From: Volutella citrinella | Lineage: Eukaryota; Ascomycota; Sordariomycetes; Hypocreales; Nectriaceae | Assembly (NCBI GenBank): GCA_034401135.1 | Contig: JAWZSP010000006.1 | Span: 4,278,001-4,342,000, forward strand | Length of the DNA stretch: 64,000 nucleotides | Direction: 5' to 3' | Shown here: in pieces, positions 1 to 10,094 of the stretch | Layout: the number at the start of each line of letters is the position of its first letter | Position numbering within the stretch: position 1 is the first letter of the stretch | Program-made: the position numbers and the translations under genes | The notes under the pieces: model-generated | Database searches by the model: none | Told to the model about the DNA's origin: nothing | Seen by the model: only the letters and a program-made list of their open reading frames with translations

Positions 1-89
1 TCTTCCTGCACGCTTCCCTGGGCCTGGGACTCGACCACGGAAATGTCGTCGCCCATCTCGTCTTTCTTTGTGTCTGTGATTGCGGCCAT
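1..89 (-). CDS. N-terminal fragment of an unidentified protein (5' end only)
   Basis: An ATG at 89 on the minus strand opens a frame of 29 codons that runs off the left edge without a stop. The visible residues are polar and acidic (starting MAAITDTKKDEMGDDISVVE) and contain no membrane segment or catalytic motif. Acidic hydrophilic leaders of this kind precede the first membrane helix of many fungal MFS permeases, including the two Dal5-type permeases in this window, so a transporter is a reasonable guess. Nothing visible proves it. Two TCGGCC-N5-GGCCGA palindromes lie 209 and 510 bp upstream. Confidence 0.4.
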   Translation of the reverse strand, partial: MAAITDTKKDEMGDDISVVESQAQGSVQE

Positions 90-297
90 GATACTGCTGG
101 ATGAGATGGGGGAGGATGGTGGGATGAGGAGGGAATGAAGGGACGGGATGCTGCAGTTTTTTATCATGAAGACGGAGGAGCCATCAAACCATTGACTGGC
201 GCTACTAATCCCCATGACCCCAGAAGGCTTGGGTCTGGGGGTCGTCCATCAGGTCGGTCTAGGGCCCTACTAGGCTAAGGGTAGTTGTGTTCTAGTC

Positions 298-314
298 TCG
301 GCCACCACGGCCGA
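298..314. promoter_or_regulatory. Palindrome TCGGCC-N5-GGCCGA, copy 1
   Basis: The sequence is TCGGCC, five bases (ACCAC), then GGCCGA: six-base arms in perfect inverted repeat. The flanks (TCTAG before, A-rich after) are shared with copy 2. Inverted CGG triplets at fixed spacing are the usual site of Zn2Cys6 dimers. Regulatory function is inferred. Confidence 0.5.
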
Positions 315-598
315 ACCAATAGGCAGCGGAACCCATGGCGAGGCATGAGTAGTGCACCGGCTACCGAAGAGATAAGGGCAGCCGAAACGTCGCTACTGAC
401 CCAGCTTGGTGGTTGTGTGTCCGAGTAAATGGCGGGGAAGACAGATATCCAAGGGACCGACAATGCAATGGTGCATGCGAACGATTGCCCCAGACTGACA
501 GTGACCCCATATCCCCACCCTTATCTCCTCGTGCTATCTCCATATCGACTCATGGATGGTGACGCTACAAGCTTGTAGCACCATGAGATTCTCTAGCC

Positions 599-615
599 TC
601 GGCCGCCCCGGCCGA
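599..615. promoter_or_regulatory. Palindrome TCGGCC-N5-GGCCGA, copy 2
   Basis: The arms are identical to copy 1, with spacer GCCCC, and the element is preceded by the same TCTAG-type flank. It lies 301 bp from copy 1. Arm identity with a diverged spacer is what selection on a dimer site would leave. Confidence 0.5.
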
Positions 616-979
616 AACATCGGCGTTCCTCGACCGAGACTTTGTAACATGGGTCGCTTCCTAACATGGCCATGTCCGTCGCTCTGGGGCAATTGACTCA
701 GGCATCTCTCGATGGATGATTGCATTTCATGATACAGGGCTTCGTCCAGAAAAACAACCTCAGCAGCTATTCCATGGGTAGGGTAGCCACAGCATCCTAT
801 CCACTCCACAGGCATTCATGAGCGAGACATGGGACAAGGCGGCACAAATTATTTAGCCGTGTAGCATACGTATTGCATTTTTCTCAGCTATCAACCCGTG
901 TCTTTTTTCGCATTTCTAAAAAAAATAATACAAACTAACAACATTGAAACCTCTATAGACTCCCTTCTAGGTCTGAGGA

Positions 980-1786
980 TTACTGGCTCGACAGCTTCGT
1001 GTTGAGCTGCTCCATATCACGGCCTCGCTTGGTCGCCGCGCCGAGCAAGAGGGGCCCGTCCGTGCCGGCCATAGCCCACCGGGCACCCATGGACGTGTAC
1101 TTTTCTACGAGGTCCCAATGAGCATGCAACCCCCCGACGCCGACCGTCTTGCCGTGCTTGTTGCAGGCCGCAATGGTGCGTTCGTAGGCCTCGACAATCC
1201 TAGGATGGTCGAACTCGCCAGTGATGCCCAGCTCTGCGCTCAGGTCATTAGTGCCAATCAGCAGCGAATCAACGCCGTCAATGGCGGCGATCTCGTCGAC
1301 AATCTCCAGAGCCTCGACCGTTTCGATCATAGGGATGACCATGGTGCCCTCGTTGCAGGCTGCCTGTAACGTCTTCCCCGGCAGTGACCGGAATTGGAAG
1401 TGAGGTAGGCCATTTGTCGAGGACCGATGGCCGATTGGCTGGAATTTGGCTGCGTCCACGACCTCCTTAACGTCTTGGATGGTCCGGATATGGGGGATGA
1501 TGACGCCAAAGGCACCTCCATCGAGAATTCTGGAAACAAAGAATGCTTCCTTACTAGGGGATCGGACAATAGGGGTGATGCCGGCATAAATAGCAGATAT
1601 GCAGAGCTGGCTGGTTGTATCGAGGTCGAAGGATGAGTGTTCCATGTCGACAAGGATGCCATCGAAGCCGGCTGTCTTGGCCATGCCTGATATCTCAATT
1701 GACCGGACAAGCTTGACACTAAGGGTCGAGGCGACTTGGCCCGCCGCCATTTTCTCCTTGAACGTGTTGCGGAATGCTTGGGCCAT
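980..1786 (-). CDS. HpcH/HpaI-family aldolase
   Basis: Intronless, 268 residues from the ATG at 1786. The family is class II, metal-dependent and pyruvate-forming; HpaI-type enzymes split 4-hydroxy-2-oxo acids into pyruvate and an aldehyde. The family landmarks appear in order: DGILVDMEHS (metal/substrate-site region), GVIIPHIRT, VIPMIETVEALE with the metal-binding Glu, and SLLIGTNDLSAELG. The length matches the family (250-270). The start was chosen because MAQAFRNTFKEKM fits the family N-terminus and no in-frame ATG lies upstream. The downstream neighbour is on the same strand, and the aspartate aminotransferase diverges from it across a 484-bp promoter holding a palindrome of the same type as at 298 and 599. 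A paralogue lies at 44992-46012. The exact keto acid is unknown. Confidence 0.88.
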   Translation of the reverse strand: MAQAFRNTFKEKMAAGQVASTLSVKLVRSIEISGMAKTAGFDGILVDMEHSSFDLDTTSQLCISAIYAGITPIVRSPSKEAFFVSRILDGGAFGVIIPHIRTIQDVKEVVDAAKFQPIGHRSSTNGLPHFQFRSLPGKTLQAACNEGTMVIPMIETVEALEIVDEIAAIDGVDSLLIGTNDLSAELGITGEFDHPRIVEAYERTIAACNKHGKTVGVGGLHAHWDLVEKYTSMGARWAMAGTDGPLLLGAATKRGRDMEQLNTKLSSQ

Positions 1787-2270
1787 GGTGGGCAAATAGT
1801 TTGGTCTTGTTGACGGCCGGGTGTTGGGCTGTGCTGAAGGGGGCGCCTATAACTCAACAAGCATGCATCATGGCACTAGACATACGTATTATATGTGCCC
1901 TGTGCTCGAGCGCTTTTTTTTTTATTTTCATTTTACAGCGCTTCTTAGCTCCTACATCCAAGCAACGACACCCTGGTCGGACAAGACTCGCCGAGCACGG
2001 TCATATGGCCTCCAGTTCGGCGGCCGTATCGACGGGGGTTTTTCGTCGGCGGCCGCGGCCGAAGGGTGTCCTAAGCCGCAGAAGTGGGTATTCCCCACCG
2101 TCGCAATGATTTCGGCCTCCCAAACCTTGGTAATGACGGTGTTGCAATCGTGGAAACCGACTGGTTCTTTAAGATTTGCCCAGGCTTATCGAGCCATTGT
2201 TCACACGCATCTCTCCCTCAGTCCTTTCGACGGTATCCAAGTGAGGGCCGTACCGCCCTTATCTATCAGC
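1787..2270. promoter_or_regulatory. Divergent promoter between aldolase and aspartate aminotransferase
   Basis: This 484-bp region separates the divergent starts at 1786 and 2271. It holds a long T tract near 1912-1930 and a GC palindrome at 2046-2062, described separately. No gene is visible. Confidence 0.6.
2046..2062. promoter_or_regulatory. Palindrome TCGGCG-N5-GGCCGA, copy 3
   Basis: It differs from copies 1 and 2 by one base in the left arm (TCGGCG) and has spacer GCCGC; the right arm GGCCGA is identical. It sits between two divergent metabolic genes, about 210 bp upstream of the aminotransferase and 260 bp upstream of the aldolase. It may be a shared operator; function is inferred. 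Confidence 0.45.
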
Positions 2271-3789
2271 ATGTCGTTCAAAAATGTACAACCTGGTCCT
2301 GTTGACCCCATGCATAACCTCAACGAGGCTATAGCCAAGGACAACCATCCCGATAAGGCTGACCTTGGCATTGGTGTTTACTACAATGCATCTGGGGCTT
2401 TTCACGAGCTTCGCGCCTTGAAAAAGGTCAGCCGTTTTGATCCGTGTTCAATTCGCATAGGTTGGCTGAACCGCAATCTTTAGGCTAAAAGGGAACTCTT
2501 TGCCAGAAATCCTCCGCACGAAGTAAGCGACCACCCCCCCCCCAGCAAGCCCTTCTCCGGCTGTATTGACTTACATTTTTTGTCTCTCCCAAGTATGAGA
2601 CAACCAGGGGCTCTCCAGAATTCTTGAAAAGGGCAGCCGAGATCATTTTTGGCAAAGACTCGCTGCTTCTAAAGGCCCGCCAGGTTGCGTCTACGCAGGC
2701 CATCTCGGGCACCGGGGCTATCCATATTGGCGCCTTGTTCCTCAAGCACTCTGTCCCGGGCCAAAGACAGACGGTGTATATTGGCACTCCAGCCTGGGGC
2801 AACTACCAACCCATGTTCGACGTCTTGGGTTTCGAGGTCAACGCGTATCGCCATTACCGCGACGGGCAGCTCGACTTTGACGCGATTCTCGATGCTGTCC
2901 GGAACGCGCCCAATGGAGCTGTGTTTGTCCTCCAAGCGTGTTGTCACAATCCCACCGCATTTGATCTCGCGCCGGAGCAGTGGCGGATTCTTGGCAAGGA
3001 GATGAAGGCGCGCAGCCACGTTGCGCTGTTTGATATTGCCTACCAAGGACTGGGGGCAGGCCTCGAGGAAGATGCCTACCCTGTTCGTCACTTTGCGGCA
3101 ACCGGGCATCAGATAATCGTCTGTCAGTCCTTCTCCAAGAACTTCGGCTTGTATGGAGAGCGTGTCGGAGCGGTGCATGTTGTCGCGCCCGACGCTGAGT
3201 CGGCCGAGCACATCGCAGATCAACTTCGATGCCTTGTTCGCTGGGAGTTCTCGAGTTCACCCGCTTACGGTTCGCGCCTGGTCACCATCATTCTCTCCGA
3301 CCCGGAGCTAGAAGCAGATTGGTGAGTCGGCAAAGATGTTTGATCAATTGTTGTGCTGCTGGGTCTAATGGTTATCCGCAGGCGAGCCGAACTAGAAGAA
3401 ATGCGACAGAGGCTAGTTCGCACCCGGCAAGAGCTCTACCGCTTGCTCACCCAAGTCTGCAAGGTGAGTGTGTTGCAATATCTGAATGGGCAACGTTGCA
3501 TCTGATACTTACTGGCTCTCAGACCCCGGGCAACTGGGACTTGATTATGAGTTCCAAAGGCCTCTTCACGTAAGTCTTGTGATGAATAAAGCTGCCAGTG
3601 TATGTATGATCTGACTAATATCGCTGTAGACTTCTTCCCTTGAGCAAGGCGGAAATCCACGACCTCCGGTACCGATTTCATGTGTACATAACAGCAGGAA
3701 CGCGATTGAACATTTCTGGGCTGCGAGACGGAAACATAGAGCGTGTTGCAGGCGCCATAGATGCAGTTGTAAGGAAATCGCGACTGTAG
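2271..3789 (+). CDS. Aspartate aminotransferase, PTS1-terminated
   Basis: PLP-dependent class I aminotransferase, 403 residues after splicing: exons 2271-2426, 2484-2522, 2594-3321, 3382-3463, 3523-3569 and 3630-3789, with phases consistent throughout. The N-terminus (VQPGPVDPMHNLNEAI... LGIGVYYNASG) is the classic eukaryotic AspAT start. SFSKNFGLYGERVGAVHV carries the PLP-binding lysine. The reaction is aspartate/2-oxoglutarate exchange, or transfer to a related acidic keto acid. The protein ends in SRL, a canonical type 1 peroxisomal signal, and has no mitochondrial leader. One oddity is FVLQACCHNPTAFDL, where AspATs usually have LHACAHNPTG, so substrate range may be shifted. It diverges from the aldolase, suggesting paired amino-acid/keto-acid breakdown. 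Confidence 0.9.
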
Positions 3790-4391
3790 AATCATTCTCA
3801 CTAGGCTACGAGACGTAGTTTGAGTTGTGCTTTTATTCTACCTGTTGCCGGGGTGGATATAGGCAGGAGACGACATCACAACGACTTGGAAAGAAAGGTT
3901 GGCACAAATTCAGGCAATAGTAAGGTTTAGGAAAAAGTAGTTCCTGTTTGCAATATTTTTATTGCCACAAAATCCCAATTGGACCGTTCTCCTTGCGTAT
4001 CTTTGCGGCCGTTCATATTATCGGGGCATTTGTCTCCGACCCAAGAATGGAGGCAGTCACAGTCACGAAAGTCAAGCCGGATGCCAGTACCTCGCAGCAC
4101 CTAATTGCCCTAAGGTACCTATGTTGTAGTGCTTCCCAAGCCCCGCACCACCAGGCGCCAGCGCTTCGGCATGCGCAGTCCGTCGGCGATTAGCAGCCGA
4201 GCCTGACACCCGCCCTACTCCCCCCCCCCCCCCCCGGTCGACGCATGCCGAAGACGAGCGGATGATATACCCAACAACATTTCGGTTAGTATTGGTTGAA
4301 TAGCTCCATGACAAGCAATTTATCAAAGGGCATCACTCTCTCCTTCACCAGCCAGTGCGCATCAAGAAAACCGCATTTGCCACGCCTCAGC
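3790..4391. other. Intergenic region with 16-nt poly-C tract
   Basis: This is the 3' flank of the aminotransferase and promoter of the cyclase-family gene. No gene is recognised. A run of 16 C (4220-4235) lies about 160 bp upstream of the next start; homopolymers of this length are often miscounted, so its exact length is uncertain. Confidence 0.6.
4220..4235 (+). repeat. Poly-C homopolymer, 16 nt
   Basis: Sixteen consecutive C residues in non-coding DNA. A shorter 10-C tract lies inside the second intron of the aminotransferase (2534-2543). Confidence 0.9.
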
Positions 4392-5725
4392 ATGTCTGCC
4401 CTCAGGGATACCAAGTTCTCGGATCTTCCACTGGATAAAAGTGGCCCGCCGGGGAATGCCTGGGGTCGCTGGGGATCTGGCGACCAACTTGGAACCCTTA
4501 ATTACCTAACGGAAGACGTTATCGCTCGGGCCGCCAAAGAATGCATCCGAACAGGATTCAGACTATCTCTGGAGTGAGTGTCAGATCATATCAAGATGCT
4601 ATTTCATATCGAGACAGATGTATCTTAGGGTGAAGCCCTTGCTGATGTGTATTTGTAGCTTGTCGTTGACAGCGCTTTCATATCCCCGACTTCCGCGAGG
4701 AGTCTTGCAAACGAAGCTCATCAACAAGGTTCCCATCAGTGGAAATCATGCGCATGATGACGAGGCATGCCACCCCCTATCCCCACCAACTTTGCACGCG
4801 CTGACCTGAGACTTTGCCCACAGTGGACATTTAACTCTCAATGCAGCTCACAGTGGGATGGGCTTCGACACTTTGCTTATCAGAAAACAGCGGTAATGCG
4901 ACGAATTTATGGCAAAACAAATGTCATCGGGGGCTGACTTCTCAATGCAGCAATATTACATGGGACGTAAAGCTGAGGAGTTCAACGCGTCGCACATCCC
5001 AAATGGCATCCAGCGTAGGTGACATATTTCCATTGTCCATGAATCCATGTGAAGAAGGGGTAGCAAGAAATTGTTGGCTGACATCTACTTCCTTGATAGA
5101 TATTGCAGACAAGGGCGTGGCTGGTCGGGCCATCCTCGTCGACTGGTATGCATGGGCCTTGAAGAACGGTCGCCAGGTCGACACGATGAGCCAACACGCC
5201 GTTCCCTTCAGCGAATTCATGGCAGCACTCAATGATCAAGGGCTCGGCAGTGATTCCTTCCTGCCTGGCGATACCATCATTGTGCGTTTCGGATGGGTGC
5301 ACCAGTATCAGACTCTGTCTGACGAAAGGAGGGAGCATCTCGACAAGCTTTACCAGAGGGAAAGGCCTACAAGCATCGGGCTTGAGACAGGGCCGGAGCT
5401 TCTCGAGTTCCTATGGGAAAACAAGATTGCCGCAGTGGCCACAGACTCGCGCACTTTTGAGGTTTGGCCAAATCCCAACAACGAGTGGTGTCTTCATGAA
5501 TGGCTGCTCGCAGGCTGGGGCATGCCTCTCGGTGAGCTCTGGGACTTGGAGGCGCTGTCCGGCCACTGTAAATCGACGGGGAGATACACATTCTTCTTAA
5601 CGAGCGCACCGAACAAGGTAAGTCGTGCCTCGCTTTCGTTACCGGTCAGTTCGAGTTCTCACGTCTTGGGAAAATAGGTTCCTGGTGCCGTTGCGAGCCC
5701 GTCTAACACAATTGCCTTTTTCTAA
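4392..5725 (+). CDS. Cyclase-family hydrolase (PF04199-like, kynurenine formamidase/isatin hydrolase relative)
   Basis: 328 residues in six exons: 4392-4573, 4659-4764, 4824-4892, 4951-5014, 5100-5617 and 5678-5725. Fungal cyclase-family landmarks follow in order: GNAWGRWGSGDQLGTLNYLT, SSQWDGLRHFAYQ, NGIQHIADKGVAGRAILVDW, LPGDTIIVRFGW, WPNPNNEWCLHEWLLAGWG, and the closing SAPNKVPGAVASPSNTIAFF. Relatives hydrolyse amide or lactam-like bonds, but the fungal branch is poorly characterised. The second intron (4765-4823) starts with GC rather than GT; only this choice restores HDDEWTFNSQ, which matches the family. The context (two aminotransferases, aldolases, amidase) fits hydrolysis of a nitrogenous ring or amide. 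Confidence 0.85.
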
Positions 5726-6137
5726 ACTGAAAGAGTGCTAGAGGCATCGAAAGATCTAAGGTTATTTAATTGATTTGTCGTAACAATTTAATACTACGTT
5801 CGGCTTCTTCTCGAGTCGGCCGTGGAAGACTGTCTGTGCAAGGCGTAGTAGTGTACAATACAAAACGGAATCGTAGGGGAGCCTGCCAGGCTAATTACTC
5901 CATCCTAATTTTTGCCCCAACCAACACGACCAGGCCAGGGGGGGGAGATTGTCTCACACCATACATTAAGACGGGGAGACAGTGACATTGTGAGGGATGG
6001 GAATGTATTGCCGCGTGGCTGTTAGGCGTCCCTGTTGCCCTGCTATCTTTGGGTGACTCAGCCATGCCCCACCGAATTACTCGGGCACTCAAAGGCAAGT
6101 CAGCGTCATCCTCTCTCGTCTCACAGCACCAGCAGCC
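5726..6137. other. Intergenic region
   Basis: This is the 3' flank of the cyclase-family gene and the promoter of the following regulator. No gene, repeat or clear operator was seen. Confidence 0.55.
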
Positions 6138-8857
6138 ATGGAGGAGGATTCAGCTGGGCCGCGCACCTCCAGGGCCTGCCGGATCTGCCACGCCAAAAAG
6201 GTGAAATGCTCGGGCTCCCAGCCCTGCGACTACTGCGCCAAACGTAATCTCCACTGCACCGTCGCAGAGTCCGCCAAGCGCAAACTCTTCCCAGTCACGT
6301 ACGTAGCAAAGCAGCTCTGTCGTTCCCTCCGCTGCAGCCCCTTGGGTTGGGTCAAGTAGCTTCTGACGGCGACAGCCATGTGCAAGAACTGGAGCAGAAA
6401 ATTGCCCGCCTGGAGAGGCAGCAGAGTGCCCAGCGCCTTCATGGGTCCTTGCCCGAGTCTTCTGAGAACGAAGCCACGGCTGACTCGTCGCTCGCGTTTG
6501 CACCAGGAGACTCTTCGCAAGCGTCTCCTGTCGTTCTCCAGAGCCCGGCACAGGATCGCCTAGAGGCACCGTCGCCTCCCACAATGAGCGTAACCCAACA
6601 AGCAACCCAATGCCCCGGTCATGGACCAGACAGAAGTCACCACAGTTCAATTCCCGCAGCACATCCCGGCAACCAGCTAGAGAGAGAGTCGACTCGTAGC
6701 CAAGGTAGCAAGCAGCCTGGTGGCCCTACGCCGACTGCGCCAGGTACGCCGATTCGATGCCAACACCACATGTGAAGAGGCTCTAATATCGAATATTGAG
6801 TAGCTATTGCGCCTGAAACACATCTTTCGTCGAATGAAACCTTTGGGGTCGAACTCAAGAACATACTCATCGCTCGGTCGCGCCCAGATAACTATCAAAC
6901 CTCAAGTCAAGGAGACATGTCGGCCGGCATCTTGCCTTCTCCTAGAAGGGCGAGCACCAGCAACCTCCGACACTGGCCCTCAGAAGAAGAGGCTTATGCT
7001 ATACTTGATGTTGTAGTCTTTTATGTCGGGATATCCCAGCAGCTCTTCGACGCGAGGGTCTTCTCTGATAGGCTCTCTGCACTTTATAATCCTGATTCAG
7101 CTGATATCACAGCGCCTGATATGTGGATTATAGAGTGCCTCCTGGTTTTTTCTATTGGTCGGCTAATCCAAGGTCACTGGGATGATAGCTCTGAATTACC
7201 AGGACTGGATCTCTTTAATGAGGCTGTGAACCGGCTTCCTCCATTTGGCAGCTTGAAGGCTAATAGTATACTAAGTATCGAACTCATGGGCCTCTGCGCA
7301 TTATACCTTCAATTAGCAGATCGGAGGGACGAGGCATACTTATATGTAAGAACCCCCCACCCCCTATTGCCAACCCGAGCCATGGACTTGTGATGTATCT
7401 TCTTGCTATACAGCCTGTGCTGATTTATCCTGTTCAAGGCTAGCTTTGGCCTTCGCCTGGCAATCAACTCCGGCCTACACAGGGCCTTGTTGAATCACAA
7501 GCTCCAGCGCTCAGAAGTGGTGCATAGGAATCGGCTGTGGTGGTCTCTGTATATGCAAGAGCGGTATGCTGATAGCGAATAGTGGCAGAGTCAGAGATAT
7601 TAACAACTTGACAGGAGGCTGGCTGCTGCTGGCGGGTTTCCCATGGCTGTTTCAGACGCTGTCATCACAGCAAGTCGACCGTCTGACTATATTACATATC
7701 CATCAGCAAGCGCAATGAATGTGAACATTGAGTTGGCGCAGATTATGGGACGAATAACTATGAGTAAGTTGACTGAAGCAGCCCTAGGAACTCTAGTCAG
7801 AGTGAGAGAGTTAATTTTCTCGTAGCTATTTATTCTCATGGGAATAACAACGAGAGTTCGTTCATTTCTGAAGTCCAGGATATTTTACAGTCTCTATATA
7901 AAGTTGAGACATCAATACCCGCAGATCTTACTAGCGGGCTGCACCCTTTTGATTTAGTACTACATGAGTCGCCCCTCTCTAGCTCTGAAAAGTTATTAGT
8001 GAGGACAAGGGCATCTCTCTACCTAACGACTTACCAGGTAAGCTAGCTCTATTCCTTTCCCCCTGAAATTCCCCTTTTCTCATCACTTCCAGACTATTAT
8101 CTACGCCGTGCGGCCTATCCTGCTCTATATAGTCCGCAACAACGGCGGTGGCGGCGAGCAAAGCGATGTATTCAAATCTTTGAGTCCTACACTGCGAGGC
8201 TTAGCAGACATCTGCGTCGAGGCCGCTCGAAAAAGTCTCGTCATCCACCAAGGGCTTCGAAAGTGGGACATGATAGGTTAGAGAGCTGGCCCATGTTGCC
8301 TTATCAACGGACATGACTGACATGAACTGCCGGCGTGCTATATAGGCAAACACGTATTTATCGATCTCGATTGCATCTTCTCTGCGGGCTTCGTCTTTGT
8401 CCTCGCCGTTGCAATTAACCCAGCCCGGAGACCGGCATACGATGGCATTAACAGTGCGAAAAGTATGCTCAATTACCTCGCCAACTGTGGAAACCGAGCT
8501 GCCGCGCGGAGGCTTGGGGAGATTGAGCAAATGTGTTCCTGCCTAGCTGTGCAGGCAGATACGCCCAACACGGTGCAGCACGAAGCCCTCATGCAGCCGT
8601 TCTCTTTTGAAGCGACAGTTCAGGCTGCAGGAGCAAACAGACCAGCTGCAGCTGGCGCATCTGAAAACGACGATTCAGCGACGCCGGCCTTGAATAGCGG
8701 AGACATGGAAATTGCGATAGGCGGAGAGGCGGACCTGGCAAATATTGTCTTGGAGGGCGAAGACGATCTGTACTGGATGTATCACAATCCTACCATGTTA
8801 TTGACTGGTGTGGAATCGGTCGATTGGGAGACGTTGGAGATGCATCTAGCTCAGTGA
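6138..8857 (+). CDS. Zn2Cys6 transcription factor with fungal-specific domain
   Basis: Nuclear DNA-binding regulator, 750 residues in eight exons: 6138-6298, 6376-6743, 6804-7345, 7439-7563, 7615-7763, 7826-8037, 8093-8276 and 8346-8857. The binuclear zinc cluster uses Cys14, 17, 24, 30, 33 and 40 (CRICHAKKVKC... CDYC... C). It is followed by a coiled coil (VQELEQKIARLERQQ), as usual for dimerising Gal4-type proteins. The middle-homology region is visible as FGLRLAINSGLHR, NRLWWSLYMQERRLAAAGGFPMAV and later helices. The first intron is placed at 6299-6375 because this alone joins the zinc cluster to the coiled coil in frame. It lies between the cyclase and DERA genes; its targets cannot be read directly. 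Codons in the middle exons are more AT-rich than in its neighbours. Confidence 0.85.
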
Positions 8858-8938
8858 CGGCTTTATTGAGTGTAAAAAGATTAATATCAGTGTATGTTAT
8901 ATGGTAGCTAGGGGAGTGAGCATTTCAACTCTCCAACC

Positions 8939-9730
8939 CTAGTATCCTCCAGACCCCCCGTCAGCCATTGGCTTGAACTCAACCGTCGTAGGCTCGTCCG
9001 AGATGCCGCGCTTGACAGCCTCCTCCATGATAGCAACCGTGGCCGTGGCCCCAATCCTCGTGACACCCAGCGACATGACGTGCAGCAGGTCATCCAGCGA
9101 GCGGACGCCGCCGGCCGCCTTGACCTGCACCTCGGGCCTGGACTTCTCCCGCATGAGCTTGAGGTGAGGCACCGTGGCGCCCTTGTACGAGTACTTGCCG
9201 TCGGGCTGCTTGACGAAACCGTAGCCCGACGACGTCTTGACGAAGCCGACGCCAATGTCGGAGCATATCTCGCACAGACGGACGATGTGCTCCGCCTTGA
9301 GGTAGTCGTTCTCGAAGATGACCTTGAGGATCGCGCCGTGCTTGGTGACGGCGTCGTTGATTTGGCGGATCTCGTTGGCGACGTAGTCCCAGTCACCGCC
9401 CAGCGCCTTGCCAATGTTGATGACCATGTCAACCTCCTTTCCGCCCGCGGCGGTAGCAGCATTTGCTTCGTAGACCTTGACGTCTGTCGTACTGTTCCCG
9501 TGAGGAAAGCCGATGACGGGGCAGACTACAACGCCGGTTCCCGCCAGCTCCTTCTTGGCCATTGGGATGAGGTAGGGCTTGATGCAGGCGGTGGCCACGT
9601 TGTACTTTTTTGAGATGCGCAGACCCTCGAGTATTTCTGCATCCGTCATCGTAGGGTGAAGGAGGGAGTGGTCGATCATCTTGGCGAGCTGGCCGAGAGT
9701 GACCGTGATGGTGTTTGGAGATGCAGACAT
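8939..9730 (-). CDS. deoC: Deoxyribose-phosphate aldolase (DERA)
   Basis: Intronless, 263 residues. A class I aldolase that splits 2-deoxyribose 5-phosphate into glyceraldehyde 3-phosphate and acetaldehyde, in cytosolic deoxynucleoside breakdown. Visible motifs are IDHSLLHPTMTDAEI, VCPVIGFPHG, VDMVINIGKAL, GVGFVKTSSGYG with the Schiff-base lysine, and VQVKAAGGVRSL with the second catalytic lysine. Length and ends match bacterial and fungal DeoC. A TATATATA stretch (9803-9810) lies about 75 bp upstream of the start. It diverges from a Zn2Cys6 regulator across a 364-bp promoter with four CCACCGG motifs, so that regulator is the prime candidate controller. DERA-fold enzymes also perform other aldol reactions, so a non-nucleoside role is possible. 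Confidence 0.93.
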   Translation of the reverse strand: MSASPNTITVTLGQLAKMIDHSLLHPTMTDAEILEGLRISKKYNVATACIKPYLIPMAKKELAGTGVVVCPVIGFPHGNSTTDVKVYEANAATAAGGKEVDMVINIGKALGGDWDYVANEIRQINDAVTKHGAILKVIFENDYLKAEHIVRLCEICSDIGVGFVKTSSGYGFVKQPDGKYSYKGATVPHLKLMREKSRPEVQVKAAGGVRSLDDLLHVMSLGVTRIGATATVAIMEEAVKRGISDEPTTVEFKPMADGGSGGY

Positions 9731-10094
9731 GTTGGTTGGGGATGTAGGGTAAGTGATTGGATGCTGACGATATAATGGATAGGGGGAGGCTTTGAATCAA
9801 CTTATATATATTCAAGAAGTGGCAAAATCATATCGCTCTATTAAACTTCAAAAACATTATTCAGAAGTGCTATGATGTGCAGTACGAGCTTGGAGCTGAC
9901 TGCCCCGCCTCGTGCCGCTGAAGCGCGAAGTTCCCACAGTATCGCCATCCACCGGAATTTATTTCCGCTTTAGGTTAAAAGTTCCACCGGCAACCTTAAC
10001 TTCCGGTGGCGAACCTCCACCGGCGAAACAACGTTCATCAGAACATCTCCATTGATGCCATTGTTCCATCTCAGAATTCTCTGAACTGTGTGAG
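9731..10094. promoter_or_regulatory. Divergent promoter of DERA and Zn2Cys6 regulator with four CCACCGG motifs
   Basis: CCACCGG occurs at 9949-9955, 9984-9990 and 10017-10023, and inverted (CCGGTGG) at 10003-10009. Copies 2 and 3 form an inverted pair with a 12-bp spacer. The first copy is also the left arm of a CGG-N9-CCG palindrome (9953-9967). Four exact heptamers within 75 bp is far above chance. A TATATATA element (9803-9810) faces DERA. The binding protein is inferred to be the adjacent regulator. Confidence 0.65.

Larger units (their letters stand above)
90..979. other. Intergenic region, two palindromic promoter elements
   Basis: No coding signal is convincing here: the open frames are short and lack starts, introns or recognisable motifs. 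It is the upstream region of the left-edge gene and the 3' flank of the aldolase. It holds two related 28-bp blocks (about 291-318 and 592-619), each centred on a 17-bp palindrome and described separately. The stretch 840-960 is AT-rich and is probably the aldolase 3' UTR and terminator. Confidence 0.6.

Noticed and set aside
6303..6337. 35-nt intron in the first regulator using a GTAGCA donor
   Set aside because: Too short for a spliceosomal intron; a 77-nt intron at 6299-6375 with donor GTACGT keeps phase and joins the zinc cluster to the coiled coil.
9080..9613. 177-codon plus-strand open frame within the DERA locus
   Set aside because: Antisense to deoC, whose catalytic motifs are unambiguous.
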